DNA of 64,000 bases, from positions 99,501-163,500 of the forward strand of contig NZ_MASI01000003.1 in assembly GCF_001708935.1 (NCBI RefSeq), read 5' to 3'. How positions within the stretch are numbered: the stretch's first letter is position 1; each line of letters starts with the position of its first letter. Both the position numbers and the translations under genes were made by a program. Origin of the DNA: Methyloligella halotolerans (GTDB lineage: Bacteria; Pseudomonadota; Alphaproteobacteria; Rhizobiales; Methyloligellaceae). The notes beneath the pieces were generated by a model. It was given only the letters and a program-made list of their open reading frames with translations. It was not told the DNA's origin and did no database searches. Positions 47,599-57,828 of the stretch are shown here, one piece after another.

Positions 47599-48210
47599 TC
47601 AAGAGTTTGCCCGCCAGCCTTGAGTCGCGGCGATCCATTGTCGCGCCCGGGCTTCCGGGGCGGCATCCGTCAGGATGTCCGTGATGACGGCCGCGCTATC
47701 CGCGCCTGCCTCGAGAACGCCTGCCGCCCGCTCCACGGTGATCCCGCCGATGGCCACCAGGGGACATTGCAGGGCGGAACGCCATTCCCTGATGCGGTCC
47801 AGCCCCTGAGGCGCCCAGGGCATCTTCTTCAGCTTCGTCTCATAGACCGGGCCGAGGGCCACATAGTCGGGCTCGGCGGCCTTGGCATTGCCGAGCTCCT
47901 CCGGGGAATGGCTGCTGATGCCGAGCTTCAGCCCGGCGCGCTTGATGGCGCCGAGATCGGCCGCCGCGAGGTCCTCCTGACCGAGATGGATGAAATCGGC
48001 TCCGAGGTCGATCGCTTCCCGCCAATAGTCGTTCACCACCAGAAGGCAATCGTGCTCCGCGCAGAGCTGCATGGTCTGGGCGATCTCGGCCCGTATCGTC
48101 TCAGCAGGGGCATCCTTGATCCGAAGTTGCAGAAACTTCACGCCAAGCGGCACGAGCCGGGCGGCCAAGGCAAAATCCGGGACGATGGGATAGAACGGAT
48201 CGAGCTTCAT
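47599..48210 (-). CDS. thiE: thiamine-phosphate synthase
   Basis: The protein is 203 residues from the ATG at 48210, a TIM barrel of the ThiE family: VKFLQLRIKD, DCLLVVNDYWREAIDLGADFIHLGQEDL, GISSHSPEEL, DYVALGPVYETK and VAIGGITVERA. It joins the thiazole and pyrimidine parts to make thiamine phosphate. It lies 19 bases after thiG, at the end of a thiO-thiS-thiG-thiE run on the minus strand. Confidence 0.85.
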   Translation of the reverse strand: MKLDPFYPIVPDFALAARLVPLGVKFLQLRIKDAPAETIRAEIAQTMQLCAEHDCLLVVNDYWREAIDLGADFIHLGQEDLAAADLGAIKRAGLKLGISSHSPEELGNAKAAEPDYVALGPVYETKLKKMPWAPQGLDRIREWRSALQCPLVAIGGITVERAAGVLEAGADSAAVITDILTDAAPEARARQWIAATQGWRANS

Positions 48211-48229
48211 AAGCAGAGGTGCGCCCCGG

Positions 48230-49042
48230 TCAGGAGACGCGGCCGGAGCCGGCAAAGGGCGTGCCCGCCATCGGGGTGGAGGGGCTCGCCATGTCCTGGG
48301 GCTCCATCAGCCCCGCTGCGAAGGCCTGATGACCCGCCTCGATGGCCTTGCCGAACGCTGCCGCCATGGCGACCGGATCGCCGGCCTTGGCGACGGCGGT
48401 GTTGAGCAGCACGCCGTCATAGCCGAGCTCCATGGCCTCGGCGGCGTGGGACGGCGCGCCGATGCCGGCATCGACGATCAGCGGGATATCGGGGAAGTAG
48501 GCACGCAATGCCTTCAGGCCCGGCCGGTTGGAGAGGCCACACGCGGAGCCGATGGGCGAGCCCCAGGGCATCAGCACTTCGCAGCCTGCCGCGACCAGCC
48601 GTTCCGCGGCGCTGAGATCTTCGGTGCAATAGGGCAGAATCTTGAAGCCCTCTTCCGAGAGCGCCTTGGCCGCTTCCACCAGACCAAAAAGATCCGGCTG
48701 AAGGGTGTCGTCGTTGCCGATCACCTCCAGCTTGATCCAATCGGTCCCGAACAGCTCGCGGGCCATCTGGGCGGTGGCGATCGCTTCCTTCGGGGAATGG
48801 CAGCCCGCGGTATTCGGCAGGAGCTTGAGGTCCAGCTCTTCGACGAGTTGCCAGAACCCCTGACCGGTGCGCTGGCGGGCGGATTCCCGACGGAGAGAGA
48901 CAGTGAGAATCTCCGCACCCGACGCCTTCGCCGCGCGGGCTAAGATGTCGGGCGAGGGATAGCCCGCGGTGCCCAGCAGCAGCCGAGAGGCAAAGCTCTC
49001 GCCGTACAATGTCAGCATTGGATCGGCCATGGGTGCGTTCAT
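48230..49042 (-). CDS. thiG: thiazole synthase
   Basis: The 270-residue TIM barrel has [15 protein letters not shown], the substrate-lysine segment [16 protein letters not shown], and [20 protein letters not shown] with [18 protein letters not shown]. ThiG makes the thiamine thiazole from 1-deoxyxylulose phosphate, ThiS thiocarboxylate and dehydroglycine. The last is supplied by ThiO, encoded in the same cluster. Confidence 0.9.
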   Translation of the reverse strand: MNAPMADPMLTLYGESFASRLLLGTAGYPSPDILARAAKASGAEILTVSLRRESARQRTGQGFWQLVEELDLKLLPNTAGCHSPKEAIATAQMARELFGTDWIKLEVIGNDDTLQPDLFGLVEAAKALSEEGFKILPYCTEDLSAAERLVAAGCEVLMPWGSPIGSACGLSNRPGLKALRAYFPDIPLIVDAGIGAPSHAAEAMELGYDGVLLNTAVAKAGDPVAMAAAFGKAIEAGHQAFAAGLMEPQDMASPSTPMAGTPFAGSGRVS

Positions 49043-49070
49043 TCAGTCGCCGTGTCTTATCCGCGGTCTC

Positions 49071-49268
49071 TTATCCGCCTTGGCGCGGCGCGACGATCTC
49101 GATCTCGTCACCATCCGTCAGGCGAGTGTCGGCGCGGGCGGCCGTGGGCACAAAGTCGCCATTGCGCGCCGTGGCGATCTTGGCGTCGGCAAGCTCGAGC
49201 TCCGCGCAGAGTGCAGCGAGATCGCCCGCTTCGGTCGCGTGCGGTTCACCATTCACGAGAATCTGCAA
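49071..49268 (-). CDS. thiS: sulfur-carrier protein ThiS
   Basis: I start the gene at the TTG at 49268, because a perfect AGGAGG lies six bases before it. This gives 65 residues beginning with a Met from TTG, then QILVNGEPHATEAG. The upstream in-frame extension (to 80 residues) has no such site. The protein ends in the obligatory diglycine (PRQGG). It carries the sulfur for thiazole formation. It overlaps the end of thiO by 23 bases. Confidence 0.85.
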   Translation of the reverse strand: MQILVNGEPHATEAGDLAALCAELELADAKIATARNGDFVPTAARADTRLTDGDEIEIVAPRQGG

Positions 49269-50253
49269 AGATTTCCTCCTCGCGCGTACCGTCTTCGAGA
49301 TAGTTGGCGACAAGCTCGCCCAGGGCCGGCGCCAGAAGGAAGCCGTGCCGGAAGAGGCCGTTCACATAGATATAGCGAGGGGAGAGGATAATCCTAGGGC
49401 GGTTGTCGGGGAAGGCGGGACGGACTCCGGCCCCCTGATCCACAATCTCCGCCTCGCCGAAAGCGGGGTCGAGGGCATAGGCGGCGCCCAAGAGGTCGAG
49501 GGTCGAGCGAACGCTGATCAGCCCACCCTCATCGCTCTCGATGGCCGTGGCGCCGAGCATATATTCCTGGTTTCCGCGCGGGACGACGTAAAGGGATTGG
49601 CGCGGATGGAGCAGGCGGATAGGCCGCGACAATTCGATCTCCCCGCTGCGCACGATGATGCGCTCGCCGCGCACGCCGCGAAGCCCCGGCAAATCGTCCC
49701 GTGCGCCCATACCGCGGCAGTCGATGACGAGATCGGCGTTTCGGTCGTAGTCCTCGGTGCCGAAAACGAACTTTGCGCCTGCCACTTCGGCAGCTTCCTG
49801 CGCCCAGGCCATGGCGGCTTCGGGCGGGAAGTGGGCTTCGTCTTCGAAGAAGAGCGCCGTCTCGAAGCGGTCGGCGAGGCCGGGCTCCAGCTCTTCGATC
49901 CTCTCCCTGCCGATCCGCTCGTGGCGGCTCGTCATGCGCGAGAAGCGCTCCAGGAGCGGCCGGTCGCGGGGGAGGGTCAGCACGAGGCTGCCGTTCACGA
50001 TGGTGCCGGGATAGCTCTCCTGCCATAGCGCGATGCTGCGTAAGCCCAGATCTCGGACGAAGCGTTCCGCGCTTTCTTCCTCGCAGCGGGGGGCGAGCAT
50101 CGCGGCGGCCCAGCGGCTTGCGGTGTCAGTGAACGGCGTCTCGGACCGCTCGTAGACGGTCACGTCATAGCCTTTTCGCGCGAGCATCAGCGCTTGCCAG
50201 AGGCCTGTGATGCCAGCGCCGCGGATGGCCAGGGTTGAAGGCTTCTCGGTCAT
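49246..50253 (-). CDS. thiO: glycine oxidase ThiO
   Basis: The 335-residue flavoprotein has an N-terminal FAD motif (AIRGAGITGLWQALMLARKG) and the DAO fold (FPDNRPRIILSPRYIYVNGLFRHG). ThiO oxidises glycine to dehydroglycine for the thiazole ring. It is the first gene of the thi cluster; I see no TPP riboswitch before it. It starts 18 bases after gamma-glutamyltransferase ends. Confidence 0.85.
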   Translation of the reverse strand: MTEKPSTLAIRGAGITGLWQALMLARKGYDVTVYERSETPFTDTASRWAAAMLAPRCEEESAERFVRDLGLRSIALWQESYPGTIVNGSLVLTLPRDRPLLERFSRMTSRHERIGRERIEELEPGLADRFETALFFEDEAHFPPEAAMAWAQEAAEVAGAKFVFGTEDYDRNADLVIDCRGMGARDDLPGLRGVRGERIIVRSGEIELSRPIRLLHPRQSLYVVPRGNQEYMLGATAIESDEGGLISVRSTLDLLGAAYALDPAFGEAEIVDQGAGVRPAFPDNRPRIILSPRYIYVNGLFRHGFLLAPALGELVANYLEDGTREEEIFADSREW

Positions 50254-50271
50254 CGGTGAGCCATAACGCGC

Positions 50272-52038
50272 TCAGTTGCCCAAGGCCACGCCTTCCCGCC
50301 TGGGGTCGGCGCCGCCTTCGAGCCCATCCCTGGTGACCGCGATGACGTGGAGACCGCTGGTCAGGGGCGACCGCTTCACCTTATAGCCGAGGTCTCCGAG
50401 CTTGGCGGCGAGACCGTCGAGGGTCGGATCGCTCTCCAAGAGGATCGTGTTGCCGACCGCGCCGAAATTGGCGAGATCCACGGCGGCTTGGGGGTCAAGA
50501 CTCCAGTCGATCATGGCGAAGAGAGCCTTGGCGTTGAAGAGGATGATGCCCGGGCCGCCGGGGGACCCCAGCACATAGCGCAAGGTGCGTTCGCCTTCCG
50601 GATTGTCGAAGGCGATGGTCGGGTCCATGGAGCTGCGCGGGCGCTTGCCCGGCTGGACGCGATTGGCGATCGGGCGGCCTTGCTTGTCTTTCGGTTCGAA
50701 GGAGAAGTCGGTGAGCTGATTGTTGAGCAGGAAGCCGCCCGTCATGGTGCGCGCGCCAAAGGCTTGCTCGACGCTGGTGGTCATGGAAAGCGCGTTGCCG
50801 TCTGCATCAACGATCGAAATATGGCTGGTGCCCTTGCGTTCCTTGGTGGCGTCCTTGCCGAACCGGTCTGGGTCGATGCCGGACGGCGTGCCGGGCAGCG
50901 CCTCGGGAAGCATCGTGCCGGGGGTGATCAGCTTGGCGCGTTCCGCCAGATAGGCCGGGTTCAGCAGGCCCTTGGCCGGCACGTCCACGAAATCGCTATC
51001 GGCGAGATATTCGTTGCGGTCCGCAAAGGCGAGGCGTTCCGCATCGGCGATGATCTGGGTGGGCGGCAGAGTAAGCGGCGCCTGGCCCAAGTCGAACGGT
51101 TCGGCGAGCTTGAGGATCTGGCCGACGGTGATGCCGCCGGACGAAGGAAGGCCGGCGCCGCAGACCTCCCGCTTCCGATAATCGACGCAGGCCGGTTGGC
51201 GTTCCTTCGCTTCGTAATCTGTGAGGTCGTCCTCGCTCAATTTTCCGGGCGCGCGGGAATCGTTTGCGACGGTCTCGACGATGGCATCGGCGAGCGGTCC
51301 GGAATAGAAGGCCTCCGGTCCGTCCTTTGCGAGACTCCGGAGCGTCTTGGAGAAGGCCGGGTTCTTCAGGATGGCGCCGGCTTGAAGCGGCTTGCCGTCC
51401 GGAAAGAAATACGCGCGCGCCCCCGGTGCGAAGTCCTGCGGTTTCATGTCGGAGAGCAACGCGGCCAGGCGGTCAGGCACCGGGAAGCCGTTTTCGGCCA
51501 GATCGATCGCCGGCTGGAACAGGTCCTTCCAAGGGAGCTTTCCGTAGCGTTGATGGGCCTTCCACAGCATGGCGACGACGCCTGGGGTGCCGATGGATTT
51601 GCCGCTTGCCACCGCCTGATCGAATTTCAGCGGCTTTCCCTTCTTGTCGAGGAACAGGTCCTCGCCGACAGCTGCGGGTGCGGTCTCGCGACCGTCGAAT
51701 CCGGTGAGGGTCGCGGCCTGCTTGTCCCAGTAGAGCGCGAAGGCGCCACCGCCGATACCCGAGGATTGGGGCTCGACGAGATTGAGCACGAGCTGCACGG
51801 CGATGCCGGCATCGATGGCGCTGCCTCCGTTCTCCAGGATCGTCAGGCCGGCTTCCGCGGCCAGCGGATGGGCGGCGACCACCATCTCATGCTTCGCCTT
51901 CGCCAGCGGTTTGTGGGCGATGGTGCTTCCGGCTTCCGGCTGGCGCGTGTCGCTTTGCGCTGCGTCCTGAGTGAGGCCGGCGGTGGGAGAGAGGATGAGT
52001 AGAGCGAGAAGTGAGGTGGCAATCGGCGTGAGTTTCAT
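50272..52038 (-). CDS. ggt: gamma-glutamyltransferase
   Basis: The protein is 588 residues from the ATG at 52038; the longer frame to 52227 is Arg-rich and overlaps dnaE2. A signal peptide is followed by the Ntn-hydrolase fold: MVVAAHPLAAEAGLTILENGGSAIDA, the oxyanion PSSGG, and the autocleavage Thr in KGTSHISIVDADGN. The C-terminal catalytic part has SSMDPTIAF and GSPGG. It cleaves glutathione and gamma-glutamyl compounds in the periplasm after self-processing into two chains. Confidence 0.85.
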   Translation of the reverse strand: MKLTPIATSLLALLILSPTAGLTQDAAQSDTRQPEAGSTIAHKPLAKAKHEMVVAAHPLAAEAGLTILENGGSAIDAGIAVQLVLNLVEPQSSGIGGGAFALYWDKQAATLTGFDGRETAPAAVGEDLFLDKKGKPLKFDQAVASGKSIGTPGVVAMLWKAHQRYGKLPWKDLFQPAIDLAENGFPVPDRLAALLSDMKPQDFAPGARAYFFPDGKPLQAGAILKNPAFSKTLRSLAKDGPEAFYSGPLADAIVETVANDSRAPGKLSEDDLTDYEAKERQPACVDYRKREVCGAGLPSSGGITVGQILKLAEPFDLGQAPLTLPPTQIIADAERLAFADRNEYLADSDFVDVPAKGLLNPAYLAERAKLITPGTMLPEALPGTPSGIDPDRFGKDATKERKGTSHISIVDADGNALSMTTSVEQAFGARTMTGGFLLNNQLTDFSFEPKDKQGRPIANRVQPGKRPRSSMDPTIAFDNPEGERTLRYVLGSPGGPGIILFNAKALFAMIDWSLDPQAAVDLANFGAVGNTILLESDPTLDGLAAKLGDLGYKVKRSPLTSGLHVIAVTRDGLEGGADPRREGVALGN

Positions 52039-52087
52039 GGCCCGAAGATAAGCGTTTTGCGCCTGCGTACCAGCAGCTCCGAGGCGG

Positions 52088-55000
52088 TTAGTGAAAATCG
52101 CGGGATTTCGGGATGATGCGTTCGCTTCTCGGATGCTTCGGCCGCCAGCGCGGATGGGGCCGGCTGTAACGATCGTGCTTTTCTTCCGTCTTCGCCTTGG
52201 CGCGTGCGCGTGCATCCTCGCCGGCATGCTTTACATGATCACCATGGGCAACCGGAATGTCGAATGCGGCTTCTTCCCTTCGCTTGTCCAGCCTCGCACC
52301 GCGCCAGGAGCCGGGATCTGGTCGGCGGACCTCGTCGGCGTTGGCGAGGAGATCGTTCGCTTCCAGCCCGCCTTCGGAGAGCAAACCGAGCAGATCGCTG
52401 CGGTCTTCCAGGCGCTGGGAAACAAGATGGACGATGTCCTCATGACGCTGGATACGGCCCTGGATAACGATCAGGCGCGATCCCATGACCTCGCGACGAA
52501 ATTTCTCGAAGGTCTTGGGCCAGACCACGGCGTTGGCGACGCCGGTCTCGTCTTCGATGGTCATGAAGACGACGCCCTGGGCGGAGCCCGGCCTCTGACG
52601 GACGAGCACCACGCCGGCGGTTTGGATGCGCGCGCCGTCGCGGGCGTCTTTGAGGGCGCCGCAAGGCACGATGCGCCGCTTGGCAAAATAGTCCCGCAGA
52701 AACTGCATGGGGTGGGCTTTCAGGGAAAGACGTAACGACCGGTAGTCGTTCACCACGTGCTCAGGCAGGGGCATTTCCGGCAGGGCGGCTTGGGGCTCCT
52801 CGCCCATCTCCCTGGCGTCGGCATGCTGGAAAAGCGGAAGGGCTTCCGTCTCCGGGAGCCGCGCACAGCCCAGAGGGCCTGGCGCCGGTCTAGCCTCAAG
52901 GAGCGCATGGCATCGGCGCTGGCCAGCCGCTCCAGGGTGGCGCGGGAGAGACCGCTCCGCTGCCAGAGATCGTGGAGGTCGGAGTAGGGGTGGGGGCGCG
53001 CGTTTCACCTCTCCCCGCCGGGGAGAGGTCGGATGCGCAGCCTCCGGGTGAGGGGGAGCAAGACTCGAGAGGTTGGGCCCCCCTCACCGATTCTTCTTTC
53101 CCCCTCACCCCAACCCTCTCCCCCGAGGGGAGAGGGAGTTCGGCCTCAATTGGCTCAGGCGGTGGAAGTCCCAGAGAAGCGGGCGGGGCGAAGAGGTGAG
53201 GCTCGGTTTCGGGCGGGCGGTTGTCGCGTTTCGCCACCAGCGCGCGCGCGGCGTCTTCTTTGAAGCCGTCGATCTGGCGCAGGCCCAGGCGGAGGGCGAA
53301 GCCGCCTTCAGATGCCGGTTCTAAAGTGCAGTCCCAAAGGCTGTGATTGATGTCAGCCTCGCGCGCTTCCACACCATGCTCGCGCGCGCAGCGAACGATC
53401 TGGGCCGGCGCATAGAAACCCATGGGCTGAGAATTCAGAAGCGCCGCGGCGAAAGCTGCCGGGTAATGGCATTTCAGCCAGGACGAGACATAGACCAGAT
53501 GGGCAAAGCTGGCGGCGTGGCTTTCGGGGAAGCCGTATTCGCCGAAGCCCTTGATCTGGTTGAAGCAGCGTTCGGCAAAGTCGCGCGGATAGCCTCGCGC
53601 GCTCATGCGGGAGACCATCTTGTGCTCCAGCTTGCCGATGGTGCCGCGGCGGCGGAAGGTGGCCATGGCGCGGCGCAGCTCGTTCGCCTCTTCGGAGGAG
53701 AATTTCGCCGCCACCATGGCGAGCCGCATGGCCTGCTCCTGGAAGAGAGGCACGCCCATGGTCTTGCCCAGCACCTGACGCAGCTCGTCCACGTCACCAT
53801 GCTCGGGGGATGGAGAGGGAAACTCGACCGTCTCGTCGCCGGAGCGGCGGCGCAAATAGGGGTGCACCATGTCGCCCTGGATAGGGCCGGGGCGGACGAT
53901 GGCGACCTCGATGACGAGATCGTAGAAGCAGCGGGGCTTCAGCCGGGGCAACATGTTCATCTGGGCCCGGCTCTCCACCTGGAAGACGCCGAGAGAATCG
54001 GCACGGCAGAGCATGTCGTAGGTGCGCTCGTCGTCGCGGGGCACGGTGGCGAGGGTCAGGTCGCGCCCGTAATGGGTCTTCAACAGGCTGAGGCATTTGC
54101 GGATGCAGGTGAGCATGCCGAGCGCCAGCACATCGACCTTCATGAGGCCCAGGGCATCGAGATCGTCCTTGTCCCATTCGATGAAGGTGCGGTCTGGCAT
54201 GGCGCCGTTGCCGATGGGCACGGTCTCGCAAAGGGGGCCGCGGGTGAGGACGAAACCGCCGACATGCTGGGAGAGGTGGCGGGGGAAGCCGATGAGCTCC
54301 TGGGTGAGCTCGAGGGTGCGGGCGAGCAGCGGGTCTTGCGGGTCGAGTCCGGCCTGACGGACATACTCGTCCGGGAGCCCGCGATTGGAGAGGCCCCAGA
54401 CCGTGCCGGAGAGTGCAGCGACGGTATCTTCGGAAAGGCCCATGGCCTTGCCCACCTCGCGGATCGCCGAGCGGCCGCGATAGGAGATCACCGTGGCGGC
54501 GAGGCCGGCGCGCTCTCTGCCATAGCGGCCGTAGATGTATTGGATCACCTCCTCGCGGCGTTCATGTTCGAAATCGACGTCGATATCGGGGGGCTCGTTG
54601 CGCTCCGGGGAGATGAAGCGCTCGAACAGCAGATCGATCTCCGCCGGGTTCACATTGGTGATGGCGAGGCAGTAGCAGACGACGGAGTTGGCGGCGCTGC
54701 CCCGACCCTGGCAGAGGATGCCGCGGCTGCGCGCGAAGTGGACGATGTCGTGGACGGTGAGGAAGTAGGGCGCGTAGCGGAGCTGGTCGATGAGGGTCAG
54801 CTCCTTCTCGATCAACACGCGGATACGGTCCGGCAACCCATCGGGAAAACGCCAGTGGGCGCCCGTCCAGGTGAGCTCCTCCAGATGAGATTGGGGTGTC
54901 TTGCCTTTCGGCACCGGCTCGTCCGGGTATTCGTATTTCAGCTCGTCGAGGGAGAAGCGGCAGGCATCGGCGATCTCGATAGAGCGGCGAAGCGCGTCCC

Positions 55001-55966
55001 GGTGGCCTTTGAAGAGGCGGGCCATTTCCTGCGGCGCTTTCAGGTGGCGCTCGGCATTGGCGCGCAGATGAAACCCGGCTTCGTGGATCGTGCATTTCTC
55101 GCGAATGCAGGTGAGCACGTCCTGCAGCGGGCGGCGGTGGGCGGCGTGATAGAGCGCGCCGGTGCTGGCCACGATGGGTATGCCGGCTTCTTGCCCGAGC
55201 TGGGCGAGAGCTTCGATGCGTGCGCGGTCGTCGCCGGCATAGATGTGGCGCGCGGCGAGGTAGAGGGGGGCGGGGAGCGCTGCCTTGAGACGAGCGAGGG
55301 CTGCGGGGAAGTCGGCTTCCGATGAGGTGTCGTCGCCCGGCTCGACCGGCAGAGCGTCTTCACCTCTCCCCGACGGGGAGAGGTCGGCGCTGCAAGTGCC
55401 GGGTGAGGGGGATGAAGAATCGATGGGTAGGTCCCCCCTCACCTGCCTCTCTTTCCCCCTCACCCCAGCCCTCTCCCCCGAGGGGAGAGGGAGCTCCGTG
55501 TTGCCGGGAAAGGCTAGAATCTCAGCGCTCTGGGGAGTGGGGGGCTCGGCGGGGGCACGCTCTTCTTCAAATGCAAAATCGTCCGGTGGGAGGGCAATGA
55601 AGATCAGCCTTCGGCGAGTTCTGCGACGTCGTCCAGGTAAAGAATGCAATCGCCCTTCTCGGCGCGGCGCTGGCCGATTGTGAGGAGGCGACAGAGGCGG
55701 CCATAGGCGGCGCGGTCGGTTGGGTAGGCGAGCAGGCTCGGCGCGTCTTGTAAGTCGAGGCGTGCGCCGACGATGAAGCGCATGCCGATATCCCTGGCGG
55801 CGAGATGGCCGCGGGCGACGCCGGCCAGGGTGTTGCGGTCGGCGATTGCGATGGCTTCGAGACCCAGGGCTTTTGCCGTTGCCACCAGCTCTTCGGGATG
55901 GGAGCCGCCCTCCAGGAAGGAGAAGTTGCTGGTGACATCCAGCGCGGCATAGGGGGGCAAAGACAT
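52088..55966 (-). CDS. dnaE2: error-prone DNA polymerase DnaE2/ImuC with two inserted repeats (frameshifted as sequenced)
   Basis: The N-terminal PHP domain starts at 55966 ([26 protein letters not shown]). Three single-base losses are inferred: near 55600-55608 (between AELAEG and [10 protein letters not shown]), at the G run 52992-52996, and near 52857-52862 (before [10 protein letters not shown]). The catalytic Asp block [15 protein letters not shown] and the helix-hairpin-helix region are intact. The C-terminal OB fold ([19 protein letters not shown]) ends at RDFH. Two 135-bp palindromic elements (55361-55495 and 53006-53140) are in frame and encode near-identical 45-residue inserts, one in the PHP domain and one before the C-terminal part. 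It works with ImuA and ImuB in SOS mutagenesis. Confidence 0.8.
53006..53140 (-). repeat. palindromic repeat copy B inside dnaE2
   Basis: Two inverted-repeat hairpins (CTCTCCCC..GGGGAGAG at the left end, CTCTCCCCC..GGGGAGAGG at the right) flank a variable centre. It is 135 bp, a multiple of three, and reads through as [16 protein letters not shown] then [18 protein letters not shown] on the minus strand. It shares most of its positions with copy A. Such repeats, whose translations read LSPEGRG or PLPSGER, are widespread in proteobacterial genomes. Confidence 0.85.
55361..55495 (-). repeat. palindromic repeat copy A inside dnaE2
   Basis: Same structure and length as copy B, in the PHP-domain part of the gene. 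The minus-strand frame reads [16 protein letters not shown] then [18 protein letters not shown]. Both copies have the same orientation and the same phase relative to the host frame. Confidence 0.85.
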
Positions 55967-55982
55967 AGCTTACCCCACCGCC

Positions 55983-56059
55983 GTCATTCCGGCGCAAGCC
56001 GGAATCCAACCGCTTGTATCCAGTCCGTTGTTGCTGGATCCCGCTTTCGCCGGGATGAC
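55983..56059. repeat. second palindromic repeat type between imuB and dnaE2
   Basis: The end arms GTCATTCCGG and CCGGGATGAC pair with one mismatch. The minus-strand translation contains VIPAKAG and WIPACAGMT, phrases of a common proteobacterial intergenic repeat. It fills most of the 112-base gap between imuB and dnaE2. Confidence 0.8.
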
Positions 56060-56078
56060 TGCGAATGGTGAGGTGCGC

Positions 56079-57828
56079 TCACTGGAAGACCCCCTGGAGA
56101 TACCAGGCGGGGTCGCCGTCCTCGCTCTCCTGATAGAGGCCTTCGCGATAAACCCAGTAGCGGCGGCCCTCCTCGTCCTCGACCCGGTAGTAGTCGCGAG
56201 TGAGATTGCTTTTTGTTGGGTGTGAACGTGGTTCACCTCTCCCCTGTGGGGAGAGGTCGAGCGCTTCAGCGCTCGGGTGAGGGGGATCAGGATACGGATA
56301 TGTTGTCACCCCCTCACCACGCCCTCTCCCCGTGGGGGAGAGGGCCGTGCCTTCCACCATTCCGGGGCGATGCGCTCCGGGCCTTCGGCCTTCACGATGC
56401 GGCGGGTGACCCGACGCCAGGTGAAGCGGGCTGGCGGACCTCGGGAATTTCCGCCAGCACCTGGAGCGGTTCGGGCCGGGGCAGAAAGAGGGCCGGGCGC
56501 GGCGGTTTGGCGGCGAGCACGCGCAGGATATCCGCAGCTTTGGGGATCGGCTTATCTGATCCAGGCTTATCTGATCCAGGCTTATGCGATTCAGGTTTGC
56601 CGAGGACGCGTGCCCGCTGGGCCTGTTCCGGCAGATGGCTCTGGCGGGGCTCCAGCCGGCGCACGGCGCGGGGACCCAGCCGGTTCGCAAGCCGGTCGGC
56701 GAGGGGCGCGAGATTGGCGCGGCTGGCGGCCTTGGTCAGCGCCGTCTGATGGGGCGTCAGGGATTCCAGGGCAAAGGCGGCGAGCCGGAGCGTGTCGATG
56801 CCGAAGCCGAGATCGAGACCTTCCAGCTTTTTCTCCAGCAGGTCGCAGAGATGATGCGCCTCCCGGCAGGGCGCGCTGAAGCCGGCGCGAACGATGGATG
56901 TTCCGCCGTCGGCCCGGGTGAGGCGGAAGGCGACGCGCCGCATGCCGAGATGGGCGTCGGCCAGCTTCCCGCAGAGATCCCCCGCCAGAACGGCGAGCGC
57001 GGCCACTATCCCGTCATGGGTGATGAGAGGCTCGGCGAAGGAGAGGTACGCCGTCTGCGGGGGATCTTTCAGCAGGGGGATGGCGCGTTCGTCGTGACGG
57101 CCCAGCGCCTGGTCCAGACGGCGCAGCACGGCGTCTGCGATCTCGCGGGAGGCGAAGCGGCGCTTCAGGCTCGTTCGAGGCAGGTCATAAAGCTGGCCGA
57201 TGCGCTTCAGCCCCAGGCGCCGCAGGAGGCGGGTGGCGTCCTCGCTGAGGCGGAGGCCTTCGACGGGAAGAGGCGCAAGCGCTTTCTCCTGTTTGCCCGG
57301 CGGCACCATGGAGAGCGTCTCGGGGCCGAACCGCGCAACAGCCCAGGCGGCGCCGAGGGTGTCGGCCATGGCGAGACGGGCGGTCAGACCAAGCCGGGCA
57401 AAGCCGTGCTCCATGGCCTGAAGCAGCGCTTTTTCGCCTCCGAAGAGATGGGCCACGCCGGTGGCATCGACCCAGAGACCGTCGGCGCCGGCGGTGTTGC
57501 GCCAGGGGCTGAAGCGCTCTGCCCAGCGGGCTAGGGCCAAAAGCGCCTCGGCGTCTCTTTCGAGTGTGGCGGGTATTGTGAGCAGCTGCGGATAAATCGC
57601 ACGGGCATCGGCCAGAGCCTGGCCCTCGCTTAAACCGGCACGCTCGGCCGGCGCGTTGAGCGCGGTGATGAGCAGCTTCTGCCCTTCGCTTCCGATGAGC
57701 GCGAAGGGGTGACGGTCAATTGTGTCGATCTGCGCCTTACGCTCCGCTTGAGGAGCGGCGCTTCTGGTCAGCTCCCGTTTCAGCCGTTCGATCGGCCAGT
57801 GGGGCAGCCAGACGGAAATCATACGCAT
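56079..57828 (-). CDS. imuB: ImuB, Y-family-like mutasome protein with an inserted repeat (frameshifted as sequenced)
   Basis: The N-terminus (MRMISVWLPHWPIERLKRE) and the Y-family fold (RWAERFSPWRNTAGADGLWVDATGVAHLFGG, RLGLKRIGQLYDLPRTSL) identify ImuB, which lacks polymerase activity but links the mutasome to the clamp. The frame breaks at 56424-56433; adding one base gives FTWRRVTRRIVKAEGPERIAPEWW. A palindromic repeat (56234-56346) then interrupts the gene, and the C-terminal block TRDYYRVEDEEGRRYW ends it in another frame. The start overlaps imuA by 92 bases, so the two are translated together. Confidence 0.75.
56234..56346 (-). repeat. palindromic repeat copy C inside imuB
   Basis: A shorter version (about 113 bp) of the elements in dnaE2, with the same CTCTCCCC/GGGGAGAG arms at both ends. 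It sits between APEWW and TRDYYRV. It is not a multiple of three, so it shifts the frame unless a base is missing nearby. Confidence 0.75.

Noticed and set aside
50254-52300. TPP riboswitch before the thi genes
   Set aside because: No thi-box core (CTGAGA and ACCTGA pairs) is seen before thiO, and the 18-base gap is too short.
6034-57828. Programmed -1 frameshifting as explanation of the split genes
   Set aside because: Most of the breaks have the right direction, but they occur in unrelated genes without a shared slippery heptamer or downstream pseudoknot, and one needs a two-base loss. Artefact is simpler.
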